Shown: positions 17,722 through 28,199, numbered from the stretch's first letter. The stretch: 64,000 nt of DNA from Acetobacteraceae bacterium H6797 (GCA_015223225.1 JADFCQ010000001.1:1-64000), one strand, 5' to 3'. Notes: generated from the sequence alone by a model not told the origin. Numbers and translations: made by a program.

Positions 17722-17743
17722 GCGCCTCAGCCCCGGGCGGTGC

Positions 17744-18307
17744 CTACCCTTCCCGTGCCGGTGCCGTCGCGGCCAGAAGGCTGTCGATCACCTCCCAGCG
17801 GATGCCGACCTGCTCCACGATCGTGCCGCCCACCCTGATCGGCTCGCGCAGGACGGGGCGGCCGCCGAGATGGCGGTAGAACCAGAGGCTGGGATTGCCG
17901 GCCAGCACCCAGAGCATCACCGAATGGCAGCCGATGGCGGACAGATGCGTCGCCATCGCCCGCAGCAGCCGCCGGCCGACGCGGCGATCCTGAAAATCCG
18001 ACAGCACATAGAGCGTATGCACCTCGCCATCGGCGAAGCCGCCCCGGCGCGCGCGGCCGCCTGAGGCGAAGCCCACGATGCGCGTGCCGCCATCGGCCTC
18101 CACGGCATCGGCCTCGGCCACGAAAATCGCGTGGCCATCAAGGCGGTTCTGAATGCCATGGGCATATTGCCGCGCGAGGCGGGCGGTGTTCAGCGAGGCA
18201 AGATATTCGGGCGGCAGCAGGCTCGGATAGGTGTCCTGCCAGGCTTCGACATGAACTTCGGCAATGCCGAGGGCGTCAGTGGGGCGGGCGCGGCGGATGG
18301 CGATCAT
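17744..18307 (-). CDS. GNAT-family N-acetyltransferase
   Basis: A 187-residue GNAT acetyltransferase using acetyl-CoA. The N terminus IAIRRARPTDALGIAEVHVE is typical. The acetyl-CoA motif A is in DFQDRRVGRRLLRAMATHL, and motif B in VLAGNPSLWFYRHLGG. It resembles acyltransferases that act on small amines or free alpha-amino groups, but the acceptor is unknown. It lies 27 bases after the RsmB-type gene on the same strand, so it may share its transcript. Confidence 0.85.
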   Translation of the reverse strand: MIAIRRARPTDALGIAEVHVEAWQDTYPSLLPPEYLASLNTARLARQYAHGIQNRLDGHAIFVAEADAVEADGGTRIVGFASGGRARRGGFADGEVHTLYVLSDFQDRRVGRRLLRAMATHLSAIGCHSVMLWVLAGNPSLWFYRHLGGRPVLREPIRVGGTIVEQVGIRWEVIDSLLAATAPAREG

Positions 18308-18334
18308 CGCACCGCCTCCGCGCCCATCCGGGCG

Positions 18335-19639
18335 TCAGCGGCGGCGAAGCACCGCGGCGAAGAAGCCATCCGTCCCATGGCGCGCAGGGTCGAGCGCCAT
18401 GTCTGGCCCTTCGCAGGGCGGTGGAACGGCGAGCCCCTGCCCCGCCCAGCTTTCCGCCAGGGGCACGCGCTCGAACTCAGTATGTCGCGCCAAGAAGGCA
18501 TCGACCTGCCCCTCGTTCTCTTCCGGCAATACCGAGCAGGTAGCGTAAACCAGTTTTCCGCCGCTGCGCACCAGCCGAGAGGCCGTATCGAGGATCACAG
18601 CCTGTTTTTCGAGAAGCTCCGTGAGGTCCTGCGGCCCGGTGCGGGTGCGGCCATCCGGATTGCGGCGCCAGGTGCCCGTCCCGGTGCAGGGCGCATCGAC
18701 CAGCACGCGGTCGAACTGCTCGGCCCGGCGCTTCACGAAGCGGTCGCCAGGCACGAGGAGGTGCCGCTCGGCATTATCCACCCCCGCACGGCGCAGGCGG
18801 ACCACCGCCCCCTGCAGGCGTTTTTCGGACACGTCGCAGGCGACGATGCGGCCGCGATTGCCCATGGTCGCGGCGATGGCCAGGGTCTTGCCCGCCGCCC
18901 CCGCGCAGTAATCGGCGACGCGCATGCCGGGCTGCGCATCGGTCAGCAGGGCGATGAGCTGACTGCCCTCGTCCTGGATCTCAACGAGCCCCTTCTCATA
19001 AGCGACGGTTGCGGAAATCGGCCGACGCGAAGGAATGCGCAGGCCCCAGGGCGAGAGCGGGGTGAGTTCCGTCTCGATTCCCTCGCCCGCCAGCGCCTTC
19101 TGCGCCACTTCGCGGCTCGTCCGCAGCAGATTGGCGCGCAGATCGAGCGGCGCGGGCTGGTCCATCGCGGCCGAAACTTCGGTCAGCCTCTCACCGAACC
19201 GCGCCTGGAAGCCGGGCAGCGCCCAGGCCGGGACGTTGTAGCGAATGGGCTCCGGCATGGCCTGGTCGATCAGGCTGCGCTTGGCCAGCGCGCGAGCCAC
19301 CTGCGTCTCGGCGGGCGTCAGCGGCTCGGCGGCATGGCCACCGCCGGGAAAGGCATTAGAGAGCCCCTCCAGCTTCCAGCCATCGACGAGGATGAGCTGC
19401 GCCAGGATGAGATGACGTGCCGTCTGCGCCGCGCCGATCTCGCCGAGATGCCAATCGAGCCGCATGCGCTGGCGGATCACGCTCCAGGCCCGCTCGGCAA
19501 CGGCGCGCCGGTCGCCCGAGCCGATATAGCGGCGGGTGCGGAAGAAATCGTTCACCGTGGCATCAGCGGGGCGGCGCGGCTGGGCGTCGATAGTGCCGAT
19601 GAGGTCGATGGCGGCAGCGATACGGGCGGCGGGAGTCAT
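18335..19639 (-). CDS. RsmB/NOP2-family RNA (cytosine-5)-methyltransferase
   Basis: A 434-residue SAM-dependent RNA m5C methyltransferase. An N-terminal NusB-like helical region (about 1-140) leads into the catalytic domain. The SAM site is VADYCAGAAGKTLAIAA. Motif IV is DAPCTGTGTWRRNPD, and the motif VI nucleophile is YATCSVLPEENEGQ. The product is probably 16S rRNA m5C967-type methylation, though paralogues act at other rRNA or tRNA sites, so no gene symbol is given. The start at 19639 (MTPAARIAAAI) is preferred over an upstream ATG (19672), whose extra residues are not protein-like. It lies downstream of guaB with a hairpin between them. Confidence 0.9.
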   Translation of the reverse strand: MTPAARIAAAIDLIGTIDAQPRRPADATVNDFFRTRRYIGSGDRRAVAERAWSVIRQRMRLDWHLGEIGAAQTARHLILAQLILVDGWKLEGLSNAFPGGGHAAEPLTPAETQVARALAKRSLIDQAMPEPIRYNVPAWALPGFQARFGERLTEVSAAMDQPAPLDLRANLLRTSREVAQKALAGEGIETELTPLSPWGLRIPSRRPISATVAYEKGLVEIQDEGSQLIALLTDAQPGMRVADYCAGAAGKTLAIAATMGNRGRIVACDVSEKRLQGAVVRLRRAGVDNAERHLLVPGDRFVKRRAEQFDRVLVDAPCTGTGTWRRNPDGRTRTGPQDLTELLEKQAVILDTASRLVRSGGKLVYATCSVLPEENEGQVDAFLARHTEFERVPLAESWAGQGLAVPPPCEGPDMALDPARHGTDGFFAAVLRRR

Positions 19640-19682
19640 TATTATATCCAGATCAGAATGGCGCCCGTTCACGGCGGGTCCA

Positions 19683-19728
19683 GGGAGGAGCCTTCCTCCC
19701 CGGCGAGGTCCGGGGGCGGTGCCCCCGG
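19683..19728. repeat. Paired GC-rich hairpins after guaB (REP-like)
   Basis: GGGAGGA (19683-19689) pairs with TCCTCCC (19694-19700), and CCGGGGGC (19710-19717) pairs with GCCCCCGG (19721-19728). The pair sits in the gap between guaB and the RsmB-type gene and may weaken read-through, though no T-run follows. The first hairpin resembles those at 17695 and 26388. Confidence 0.45.
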
Positions 19729-19737
19729 GGATGGGCC

Positions 19738-21565
<1,828 letters not shown>

Positions 21566-22078
21566 ATGACGACCCGCTACCCCCGAACCATCGTCCTGCT
21601 GCACTGGCTGACGGCACTGCTGATCATCGCCGCCTATGTCACCAGCGAAGGCGGCCGCCGCATGCGCGCCGACCCCGCCATGCTGCATTTCGCGCTGGGG
21701 CTGAGCGTGCTGGTGCTGACCGTGCCGCGCCTGATCGCGCGATTCACGCAGCGCCTGCCCGGCCCCACGCGGCAGACCCCGCCGCTGATGGCCAAGGCCG
21801 CGGGATTGGGCCATGCCCTGCTCTATCTGCTGCTGATCGGCCTGCCGCTGACCGGCTGGTACTCGGCCTCACGCATGGGCATCGCGCTGGATTGGGGCTT
21901 CTTCTCGCTGCCCGCCATCGCCACGGCGACCGATGGGCCCGCCGGCATCGTCGCGGAAATCCACGAGACGGCCGGCAATGTCATTCTCTACCTGGCCGGT
22001 GCCCATGCGCTGATCGCGATCTGGCACCACGTCGTCATGCGCGACGGCACCCTGTCGCGCATGAGCCCTCACGCCTGA
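21566..22078 (+). CDS. Cytochrome b561-family membrane protein
   Basis: A 170-residue inner-membrane di-haem b protein that shuttles electrons, for example from quinol to periplasmic acceptors or to superoxide. Four hydrophobic helices are visible. Candidate haem ligands are His in IVLLHWLTALL, His in AMLHFALG, His in EIHETAGN and His in IAIWHHVV. The start at 21566 (MTTRYPRTIV) has GGAG about 8 bases upstream. It stands alone, convergent with rlmE. Confidence 0.88.
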   Translation: MTTRYPRTIVLLHWLTALLIIAAYVTSEGGRRMRADPAMLHFALGLSVLVLTVPRLIARFTQRLPGPTRQTPPLMAKAAGLGHALLYLLLIGLPLTGWYSASRMGIALDWGFFSLPAIATATDGPAGIVAEIHETAGNVILYLAGAHALIAIWHHVVMRDGTLSRMSPHA

Positions 22079-22087
22079 GAGGGAGGC

Positions 22088-22762
22088 TCAGCCGCGGAAG
22101 CCGGTCGCCACCACATACATCTCGGCGCTGTCCTTGCGGCTCGAGGGGGGTTTGGCATGGCGCACCACGGCGAAGTCCCGCTTCAGCCGGTCGAGCAACG
22201 TCTTCTCGGTGCCGCCCTGGAAGACCTTGGCGACGAAAGTCCCGCCCGGCGCGAGCACTTTGCAGGCGAAATCGAGCGCCAACTCGACCAGGCCGATGAT
22301 GCGCAGGTGATCGGTCGCGTTATGGCCCGTGGTGTTCGGCGCCATATCGGACATGACGATATCCGCCTGCCCCGAGAGCGCGTCGAGCACGGCCTTTTCA
22401 ACCGCCTCATCCTCGAAATCGCCCTCGAGGATGATGGCGCCATTGATCGGCTCGATGGGCAGAAGGTCGAGCGCGACGATCTTGCTCTGCTCGCCCGCCT
22501 TCTTCACGGCATATTGCGTCCAGCCGCCGGGGGCCGCGCCGAGATCGACCACGCGGGCACCCGGTTTGAAGAAATGGTATTTCTCGTCGAGCTCGATGAT
22601 CTTGAAGGCCGCGCGCGAGCGCCATCCGGCGGCGCGGGCCGCGCGGACATAGGGGTCGTTCAACTGGCGCTCGAGCCAGCGCTGGCTGGCGGTGGTGCGG
22701 CCCTTGGCGGTGCGCAGGCGCGTGGTCAGGCCGCGCGCGCCATCGATCGGCGATTTACTCAT
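22088..22762 (-). CDS. rlmE: 23S rRNA (uridine-2'-O)-methyltransferase
   Basis: A 224-residue RrmJ/FtsJ-type methyltransferase that 2'-O-methylates U2552 of 23S rRNA. The SAM motif is VVDLGAAPGGWTQYAV. The catalytic K-D-K-E tetrad is seen as Lys in SRAAFKIIELDEKY, Asp in VMSDMAPNTTGH, Lys in FVAKVFQGG and Glu in KDSAEMYVVATG. It lies 7 bases downstream of the Ppx/GppA gene and was probably co-transcribed with it. Confidence 0.95.
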   Translation of the reverse strand: MSKSPIDGARGLTTRLRTAKGRTTASQRWLERQLNDPYVRAARAAGWRSRAAFKIIELDEKYHFFKPGARVVDLGAAPGGWTQYAVKKAGEQSKIVALDLLPIEPINGAIILEGDFEDEAVEKAVLDALSGQADIVMSDMAPNTTGHNATDHLRIIGLVELALDFACKVLAPGGTFVAKVFQGGTEKTLLDRLKRDFAVVRHAKPPSSRKDSAEMYVVATGFRG

Positions 22763-22769
22763 GGGATGC

Positions 22770-23885
22770 TCACTGCGCCAGGGAGCGGGTCTTCTGCAAG
22801 CCGTTCCGCGCCAGACGAGCCTCGCGCATCATGCGGAGCAGCATCCCTTCGCGCAGGCCACGGTCGGCCACCGTCAGCCGCGTGGAGGGCCAGACCCGCC
22901 GGATGGCGGCATAGACCGCACAGCCGGGCAGCACGAATTCAACGCGTTCCGGCCCGACGCAGGGGTGGCTCGCCAGCCCCTCACGGCCCAGCGCGAAGAG
23001 ATCGCCCAGCGCCTGGTCGGCCAGGGCGGTGTCGAGAATCTTCCCATCCACCAGCGGGCGCGAATAGCGCGGCAGGGCCATGGCGACGCCGGCCAGCGTC
23101 GTGACCGTGCCGGAAGTGCCCATGATGCGCACGCCGCCCGCGCGGATCTCCTGCTGGATGCAATGGACCTTGTCGAAACAGGCGAGCTTCTCGGCCACCT
23201 CATCAACCACCGCGAAGAAGCCCTTCTCGGTGAAGCAGGAATGGCCAGCGCGCTCGGCGAGGTTCACCACGCCCACCGGCAGCGAGAGATAGCCCATCAG
23301 CCGCGGGCCCTCGGCGCAGGGCTGGCCGGGCACATGCTTCGGCGCCCTGATCCAGGCGATTTCCGTGCTGCCGCCGCCGATATCGAAGAGCAACGCCCGG
23401 CGATCCTCCGGCTCCAGCAGGGGCGCGCAGGATTCCATCGCTAGTTCGGCCTCTTCGCGGGGCGCGATGATGCGGAGGTTCAACCCCGTCTCGGCCGCGA
23501 CGCGGGCGATGAACTCCGGCCCGTTCTCGGCGCGGCGGCAGGCTTCCGTCGCCACGGCCGTCAGATGCTTCACCGGACGGCGGGCGAGCTTATTGGCGCA
23601 GGCGCTGAGCGCGCCCAGGGCCCGGTCCATCGCCGCCGGCTGCAACCGCCCCGTCGCCGCCAGGCCCTCGCCCAGCCGCACGATGCGGGAAAAGCTGTCG
23701 AGCACCCGGAAGCCCTGCGGCCCGCCCGGGGCCGCGACGAGCAGGCGGCAGTTATTCGTCCCCAGGTCGATCGCGCCGAACGTCGCGCCGCAACCCGCCG
23801 CGGCATGGGCCGGGCGGGGGAGGCAGTCGACGGTCGGGATCAAACTATCCTGGGACATGGCGCTCATATGGTTACGGCACCGCAT
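22770..23885 (-). CDS. Ppx/GppA-family phosphatase
   Basis: A protein of about 371 residues of the ASKHA-fold exopolyphosphatase/guanosine pentaphosphatase family. Motifs are GAIDLGTNNCRLLVA near the N terminus, AVATEACRRAENG, LLFDIGGGSTEIAWI and ICTSGTV-like IMGTSGTVTTLAG. It hydrolyses polyphosphate or pppGpp and could influence the stringent response; which substrate is not readable. The short single-domain form is usual in alphaproteobacteria. The start at 23885 has GAGGG 10 bases upstream; ATGs at 23867 and 23858 are alternatives. It precedes rlmE by 7 bases. Confidence 0.85.
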   Translation of the reverse strand: MRCRNHMSAMSQDSLIPTVDCLPRPAHAAAGCGATFGAIDLGTNNCRLLVAAPGGPQGFRVLDSFSRIVRLGEGLAATGRLQPAAMDRALGALSACANKLARRPVKHLTAVATEACRRAENGPEFIARVAAETGLNLRIIAPREEAELAMESCAPLLEPEDRRALLFDIGGGSTEIAWIRAPKHVPGQPCAEGPRLMGYLSLPVGVVNLAERAGHSCFTEKGFFAVVDEVAEKLACFDKVHCIQQEIRAGGVRIMGTSGTVTTLAGVAMALPRYSRPLVDGKILDTALADQALGDLFALGREGLASHPCVGPERVEFVLPGCAVYAAIRRVWPSTRLTVADRGLREGMLLRMMREARLARNGLQKTRSLAQ

Positions 23886-24097
23886 GATGGCGACACCCTC
23901 ATCATGGCCCCGCTTCATGGCGGCCATACGGCCAAGCGGGGCTTGATCAGGGCATCGTCTCTTCACGTGCCGGTGCCGCGCCCGCCTAATAGGACTCGGC
24001 CCCAGCGCGCAAGAGCGCATGACGATGCGGTGTCAATGATCCGGCGACTGCAACCCTGGGGCAAGAAATTTCGGACCCTTATTCCGCACGAAGCGGG

Positions 24098-24126
24098 TTG
24101 CCACCCTGTGGCGGGGTGGGTATATC
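24098..24126 (+). promoter_or_regulatory. Sigma-70-type promoter of tRNA-Gln
   Basis: TTGCCA (24098-24103) and TATATC (24121-24126) are separated by exactly 17 bases. The -10 ends 15 bases before the mature tRNA, leaving a very short leader. Confidence 0.6.
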
Positions 24127-24141
24127 CCCGGCCACACCGCT

Positions 24142-24215
24142 TGGGGGATAGTTTAGCGGTAGAACTCCCGGCTCTGACCCGGGCAGCCTTGGTTCGAATC
24201 CAGGTCCCCCAGCCA
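24142..24215 (+). tRNA. tRNA-Gln (anticodon CUG)
   Basis: The acceptor stem TGGGGGA pairs with TCCCCCA, followed by G73 and an encoded CCA. The D arm is TAGTTTAGCGGTAGAA. The anticodon stem CCCGG/CCGGG encloses the loop CTCTGAC, so the anticodon is CTG, reading CAG (Gln). The T arm contains GGTTCGAATCC. The U1-A72 pair and G73 are glutamine tRNA features. Confidence 0.96.
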
Positions 24216-24246
24216 CTCTTCCTTGAAAATCAGAATGCCATTCCAA

Positions 24247-24276
24247 GGGCCCGGCCTAGCGCCGCCGGCCCGTTTT
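24247..24276 (+). terminator. Rho-independent terminator of tRNA-Gln
   Basis: GGGCC-CGGC pairs with GCCG-(CC)-GGCCC around loop CTAGC, followed by GTTTTG. It lies 31 bases after the tRNA. Confidence 0.6.
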
Positions 24277-24684
24277 GTGCGTTTGGCCACCCGATCGGGC
24301 ATGGCTGCGGATTATTGTTCCGGAATCAATCTGAAGTAAAATAAATCCACCATCGTAGAAATCCACAAACAATAAAGCATTTCCATAGAAATGTTTCCAA
24401 CAAGACACGGTTCCATATAATTCAAATAATACCGCAAAATGGTATTATAATACAGTTATACGGTTAAATAAAACCGCTCTCAATTTCGTTATGACAATCC
24501 AATCATGTTCAGGAAGTTTTCCGCCTGGGCGGCGTCCGGATACATCCCGCAATAATCCTTCACCGAAGGGCGGTGGAGACTCAATTCCCTCTAAAGCTCC
24601 CGGCATTGGCGGTGAAACACCCGCCAAAACGGATGCTCTTTACTTAATTCATTTCGATTTACTAACTTTTTCATCAATATTTCG
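24277..24684 (+). promoter_or_regulatory. AT-rich leader of the Hint-domain gene with stacked palindromes
   Basis: About 400 bases of AT-rich DNA interrupt otherwise GC-rich sequence. ATAATACC (24426-24433) and GGTATTAT (24441-24448) form an inverted repeat with a 7-base spacer. GTATTATAATAC (24442-24453) is a perfect 12-base palindrome containing TATAAT (24446-24451), a consensus -10. CGGTT/AACCG (24461-24476) forms a further dyad. No strong -35 is present, so activation by a bound factor is plausible. No gene is credible here. The patch ends at GGAGG (24685-24689), the ribosome site of the next gene. Confidence 0.5.
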
Positions 24685-24697
24685 GAGGATAGTTGAA

Positions 24698-26380
24698 ATG
24701 GCACTTGCAAGTGTAAGCCTGGCCGGGACCACCGTTACCTTGCTGCCCGGCGATCCCGGCACGGGTAGCGGCAGCAGCAACGGGGTGAATATCTCAGCGC
24801 TGAACAACGGCACTCTCAACGTCGAGGGCTCGACGGTCGAGATCAAGAGCATCGCTGGCGTGACGGCCGCCTCCTCGGCGACCTTCAACGTCTATGACGG
24901 CGGAAACCTGACCTTCAACGGCGGGCTCGTAAACCTCGCCGCCATCAGCTCAACGACGATTAATATCGCCGACGGCACCGTGAACATGAACGCCGGCGGC
25001 CTGGGCCTGGCGGGCCTCAACAACCTGCTTTCGGAAACGACCATCAATTTCCAGGGCGGCGTCGGCGCCTTCAATTTTGACGGCCCCACCCTCTCGGTCC
25101 TCGGCTCCTACAGCTTCAACGTCACCGGCATGGGCCTCGGCGACAGCGTAGGCGTCGATGGTGCCACCTTCTCGAGCTTCAGCGCGGGCTCCGCCACGAG
25201 CGGCACGCTTGTCCTGACGGTGCCGGGCGCCATTTCCCCGCTGCTCGACACGACCGTCACCATCAATATGTCGGCAGTCGACCCCTCGCTCATCGCCGCC
25301 CTGTCGGCGAACCCCAACTCGGTCTTCGTCGATGGCACGCTCACGGTCGTCTGCCTGCTGCGTGGCACCCACGTCCTGACGCCCGAAGGCGAGGTGCGCG
25401 TCGAATCCCTCACGCCGGGCGATTTGGTGATGACGCAGGTCGGCGAGGATCTGGTGCCGGCCCCGGTGAAGTGGATCGGCACCCGCGCCATCGACCTCAG
25501 CCGCCATGCGCAGCCGGAGGGCCTTCGCCCCATCCGCATCTCGGCCGGCGCGCTGGGCGAGAACGTGCCGCATCGCGACCTGCTCGTCAGCCGCGACCAC
25601 TGCATGTTCATCGATGGCAAGCTGGTCGAGGCGCATTGGCTGGTGAACGGCTCGACCATCACGGTCGATACCAGCATCAACCAGGTCGAGTATTTCCACG
25701 TCGAGCTCGACCGGCACAGCCTGCTGATCGCCGAGGGCGCGCCGACCGAGAGCTATCTCGAGACGGGCAACCGCCACCTCTTCAGCAATGCCAAGGTGAC
25801 GACCCTGCGCCCCGTCTTCGGCCTGCGCAGCGCCTCCGAGCCGAGCTGCTTCCCCCTCATGACCGAGCGGAAGGAGCTGCTGGACCTCGCCGCCCGCCTC
25901 GTGGCGCGCGCCGAAAGCCTCGGCTGGCACCGCACCCGCGATGCCCGCGTCCATCTCCGCGTCGACGGCCAGGTTCTGCTGCCCAAGGCCAAGGAAGGGC
26001 GTGTTCTGCGCTTCACTCTCCCGGCCGGCGTGCGGTCGGTCGAGCTTCACTCGACGCATGGCGTGCCCCGCGCGGTGAAGAGCAATAATCTCGACGGCCG
26101 CCGCCTGGGCATTGCCCTCGCCGGCTTGCACTACAAGCAGTGGGGCAAGTCCGTGGTGGTGAGGCCCGGCGACACGAAGCTGGGCCGGGGCTTCCATCAG
26201 CCTGAGACGAAGGACGGCAAGGGCTTCGCCTGGACGTCGGGCAATGCCGACATCACCGCGATGGTCGCTTCCATCCTGATCACTGGCGGTGAACTTGCGG
26301 TCGAGATCGCGGAAGTTCAGACGGCGTGGCTCCCGCCCAGCACGGCGCCCGCGACGAGAAAGGCCGCCAAGGCCTCGTGA
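24698..26380 (+). CDS. Hint-domain protein with beta-rich N-terminal region
   Basis: A 560-residue protein starting MALASVSLAGTTVTLL, with GGAGG 8 bases upstream. Residues 1-215 are Gly/Ser/Thr/Asn-rich short strands (NGVNISALNNGTLNVEG; SSTTINIADGTVNMNAG), suggesting a beta-solenoid or adhesin-like passenger. From C219 comes a Hint (hedgehog/intein) module of the bacterial Hint_2 type: CLLRGTHVLTPEGEVRVESL, then DLLVSRDHCMFIDGKLVEAH. Hint modules cleave or rearrange at their N-terminal Cys, so release of residues 1-218 is possible. A third region (about 390-560) has no family I recognise. There is no classical signal peptide. It stands alone between terminators, with an AT-rich leader unlike its GC-rich body, hinting at transfer or silencing control. 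Confidence 0.75.
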   Translation: MALASVSLAGTTVTLLPGDPGTGSGSSNGVNISALNNGTLNVEGSTVEIKSIAGVTAASSATFNVYDGGNLTFNGGLVNLAAISSTTINIADGTVNMNAGGLGLAGLNNLLSETTINFQGGVGAFNFDGPTLSVLGSYSFNVTGMGLGDSVGVDGATFSSFSAGSATSGTLVLTVPGAISPLLDTTVTINMSAVDPSLIAALSANPNSVFVDGTLTVVCLLRGTHVLTPEGEVRVESLTPGDLVMTQVGEDLVPAPVKWIGTRAIDLSRHAQPEGLRPIRISAGALGENVPHRDLLVSRDHCMFIDGKLVEAHWLVNGSTITVDTSINQVEYFHVELDRHSLLIAEGAPTESYLETGNRHLFSNAKVTTLRPVFGLRSASEPSCFPLMTERKELLDLAARLVARAESLGWHRTRDARVHLRVDGQVLLPKAKEGRVLRFTLPAGVRSVELHSTHGVPRAVKSNNLDGRRLGIALAGLHYKQWGKSVVVRPGDTKLGRGFHQPETKDGKGFAWTSGNADITAMVASILITGGELAVEIAEVQTAWLPPSTAPATRKAAKAS

Positions 26381-26387
26381 TCGCGGC

Positions 26388-26468
26388 GGCCAGGGAGGGG
26401 CACCCACCCCCTTCCCTGGCCCCGACGGCAGAGACAGGCGCCGGCCCCTCGGGCTCGGCGCCTGTTTC
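26388..26468 (+). terminator. Tandem hairpins ending the Hint-domain gene
   Basis: GGCCAGGGA (26388-26396) pairs with TCCCTGGCC (26413-26421). A second perfect 10-base stem, ACAGGCGCCG (26434-26443) with CGGCGCCTGT (26456-26465), is followed by TTTC. The second is a probable terminator; the first belongs to the REP-like set also seen at 17695 and 19683. Confidence 0.6.
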
Positions 26469-26485
26469 ACGTCATGGTGGGAGGC

Positions 26486-27043
26486 TCAGCCCAGCGGCGT
26501 CGTGCCGCGCGGGTCGCTCGCGGGGTTGGTGGCCGTTTCAGGCAGGGGCGCTCCGAAAGTCTCGCGCCAGCGCTGCAGCGACCAATGCACCGTCGGGAAG
26601 GCCAGTTCCGTCCAGGGGATTTCCTCCCAGGCGAAAAGGCGCACCTCCAGGCTCTCCGGCCCCGGCGCGAAACCCGGCTCGGCGAGGCGGGCCCGGAAGA
26701 TGATCTGCACCTGCCCGATCCGCGCGATGGACCAGACGGCGAGCATGCCGTCGATGGCGAGCTTCACCCGCGCCTCTTCCCAGGCCTCGCGCGCAGCGCC
26801 TTCCTGCACCGTCTCGCCCAATTCCATATAGCCGGCCGGGATGGTCCAGAATCCGCGGCGGGGTTCGATCGCGCGGCGGCAGAGAAGGATCCGGCCCTCG
26901 TCATCGCTGACGACGGCGCCCGTCACGATCTTCGGGTTCTCATAGGCGATGAAGCCGCAATCGCCGCAGACCAGCCGCTCGCGATCCTCCCCTTCGGGGA
27001 TTCGGCGGGTGAAGGGTGCGGGCGGCGCAGGCATCTCTGACAT
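26486..27043 (-). CDS. NUDIX hydrolase with N-terminal zinc ribbon
   Basis: A 185-residue enzyme that hydrolyses a nucleoside diphosphate linked to another group. An N-terminal ribbon-like stretch (ERLVCGDCGFIAYENPK) has one CxxC pair, as in NudC-like proteins. The NUDIX box reads GYMELGETVQEGAAREAWEE followed by ARV, so the usual Gly after EEx is Arg. The catalytic Glu residues are kept. The substrate may be NADH, ADP-ribose or another nucleotide. It stands alone on the minus strand, convergent with the Hint gene. Confidence 0.88.
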   Translation of the reverse strand: MSEMPAPPAPFTRRIPEGEDRERLVCGDCGFIAYENPKIVTGAVVSDDEGRILLCRRAIEPRRGFWTIPAGYMELGETVQEGAAREAWEEARVKLAIDGMLAVWSIARIGQVQIIFRARLAEPGFAPGPESLEVRLFAWEEIPWTELAFPTVHWSLQRWRETFGAPLPETATNPASDPRGTTPLG

Positions 27044-27195
27044 GCCGCCAGCCTGAGGCAGGCAAGCGGGGCAGACAACACCTTAGAGCGGCCTCTAAAG
27101 CCGACTGCCCGAGGATGCTGCCGGGTTTTCGTGCCACCTGGGCGGCGTCGGCCCGATGCGTGAGCATCCGGCCGAACTACGGCGCTGAACGCGCC

Positions 27196-28116
27196 CTAAT
27201 TATAAGGAAGCCGCAGCCCTGGCTCCCGCCAGGGCATGGTCGCGAGCCGGCCAGAGCCTGAGAGGGTGATCCAGGCGGTCCTCATATCCGGCCCGCCGAA
27301 GCAGATATTCGTGGTCATGGGGTCAGGCATCGGCACCACGTCCAGAATCTCGCCCTCGGGCGAGATGGTGGTGATCTCCCCCGCCACCAGCGTCGCGACC
27401 ACGATATTGCCCGAGGCCGCGATGGCCAGGCTGTCCAACCGCCGGTAGCCCGGCAGGGTGCAGAGCAGCCGGCCGCCATGCGGGCTCGGCCAGGGCAGCT
27501 TCTTCACCGTGCCGCTGCCCGTCACCTCCCAGGCCCAGACGCGGCCGGTCTCGGTCTCGGCGACATAGACGGTGCGGCCATCGGGCGAGACACCCACGCC
27601 ATTGCCGCCGCCCGGAATCGGATGCGCCGCCTCGACGATCCGCGACCCATCGGCCGCCGCCCAATAGAGCCCGCCATGGTCGCGATCGCGCGGGCGGGAT
27701 TTGCCGAGGTCGCTGAACCAGAAGCCTTCCCGCCCGTCGAACATCAGGTCATTCGGCCCGCGCAGCCCATGCTCGCCCACGCGGTCGTAGAGGCGGCGGA
27801 TCTCGCCGGTCTTGGGATCGACCGTCTCGATACGGCCCGTCTCGTAATCGGCGGGCTGGCGATAGGGTCGGAGCACGCCGCCCTCTTCGGTGAAGTCGAA
27901 ACCGCCGTTGTTACAGAGATAGAGCAGCCCGCCCGGCCCCAGCGCCAAGCCATTGGGCCCGCCCGGCACTTTCGCGACCAGGGACTTGGCGCCATCGGGG
28001 GCGACGCGGGTGATGCAGCGCCGCTCGATCTCGACCAGCAGCACGCTGCCATCGGGCATGGCGACCGGGCCTTCGGGAAAGCGCAGGCCCTCGGTGACGA
28101 TCCGGAGTTCCGGCAT
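27196..28116 (-). CDS. SMP-30/gluconolactonase/LRE-family protein
   Basis: A 306-residue six-bladed beta-propeller hydrolase. Family landmarks are EGLRFPEGPVAMPDGSVLLV (metal-ligand Glu near residue 15), KVPGGPNGLALGPGGLLYL, HGLRGPNDLMFDGREGFWF and GNGVGVSPDGRTVYVAETE. Members open sugar lactones (gluconolactone, xylonolactone) or related esters in a metal-dependent way. The start MPELRIVTEG at 28116 has GGAAGGAA upstream. It lies downstream of hsp20 on the same strand but is separated from it by a strong terminator at 28166-28199, so it has its own promoter. Confidence 0.88.
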   Translation of the reverse strand: MPELRIVTEGLRFPEGPVAMPDGSVLLVEIERRCITRVAPDGAKSLVAKVPGGPNGLALGPGGLLYLCNNGGFDFTEEGGVLRPYRQPADYETGRIETVDPKTGEIRRLYDRVGEHGLRGPNDLMFDGREGFWFSDLGKSRPRDRDHGGLYWAAADGSRIVEAAHPIPGGGNGVGVSPDGRTVYVAETETGRVWAWEVTGSGTVKKLPWPSPHGGRLLCTLPGYRRLDSLAIAASGNIVVATLVAGEITTISPEGEILDVVPMPDPMTTNICFGGPDMRTAWITLSGSGRLATMPWREPGLRLPYN

Positions 28117-28165
28117 TGGCACGTTCCTTCCTTTTTCGTGACGGAAACGGACCATGAAAGCGGGC

Positions 28166-28199
28166 AAAGAAAAAGGGCCGGCGGATCAACCGCCGGCCC
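28166..28199 (-). terminator. Rho-independent terminator of hsp20
   Basis: A perfect 10-base stem, GGGCCGGCGG (28175-28184) with CCGCCGGCCC (28190-28199), is followed on the minus strand by TTTTTCTTT (28174-28166). It lies 27 bases after the hsp20 stop. Confidence 0.9.

Noticed and set aside
24445..24627. Small minus-strand open frame in the AT-rich leader
   Set aside because: No ribosome site and no conserved text; it overlaps the proposed palindromes.
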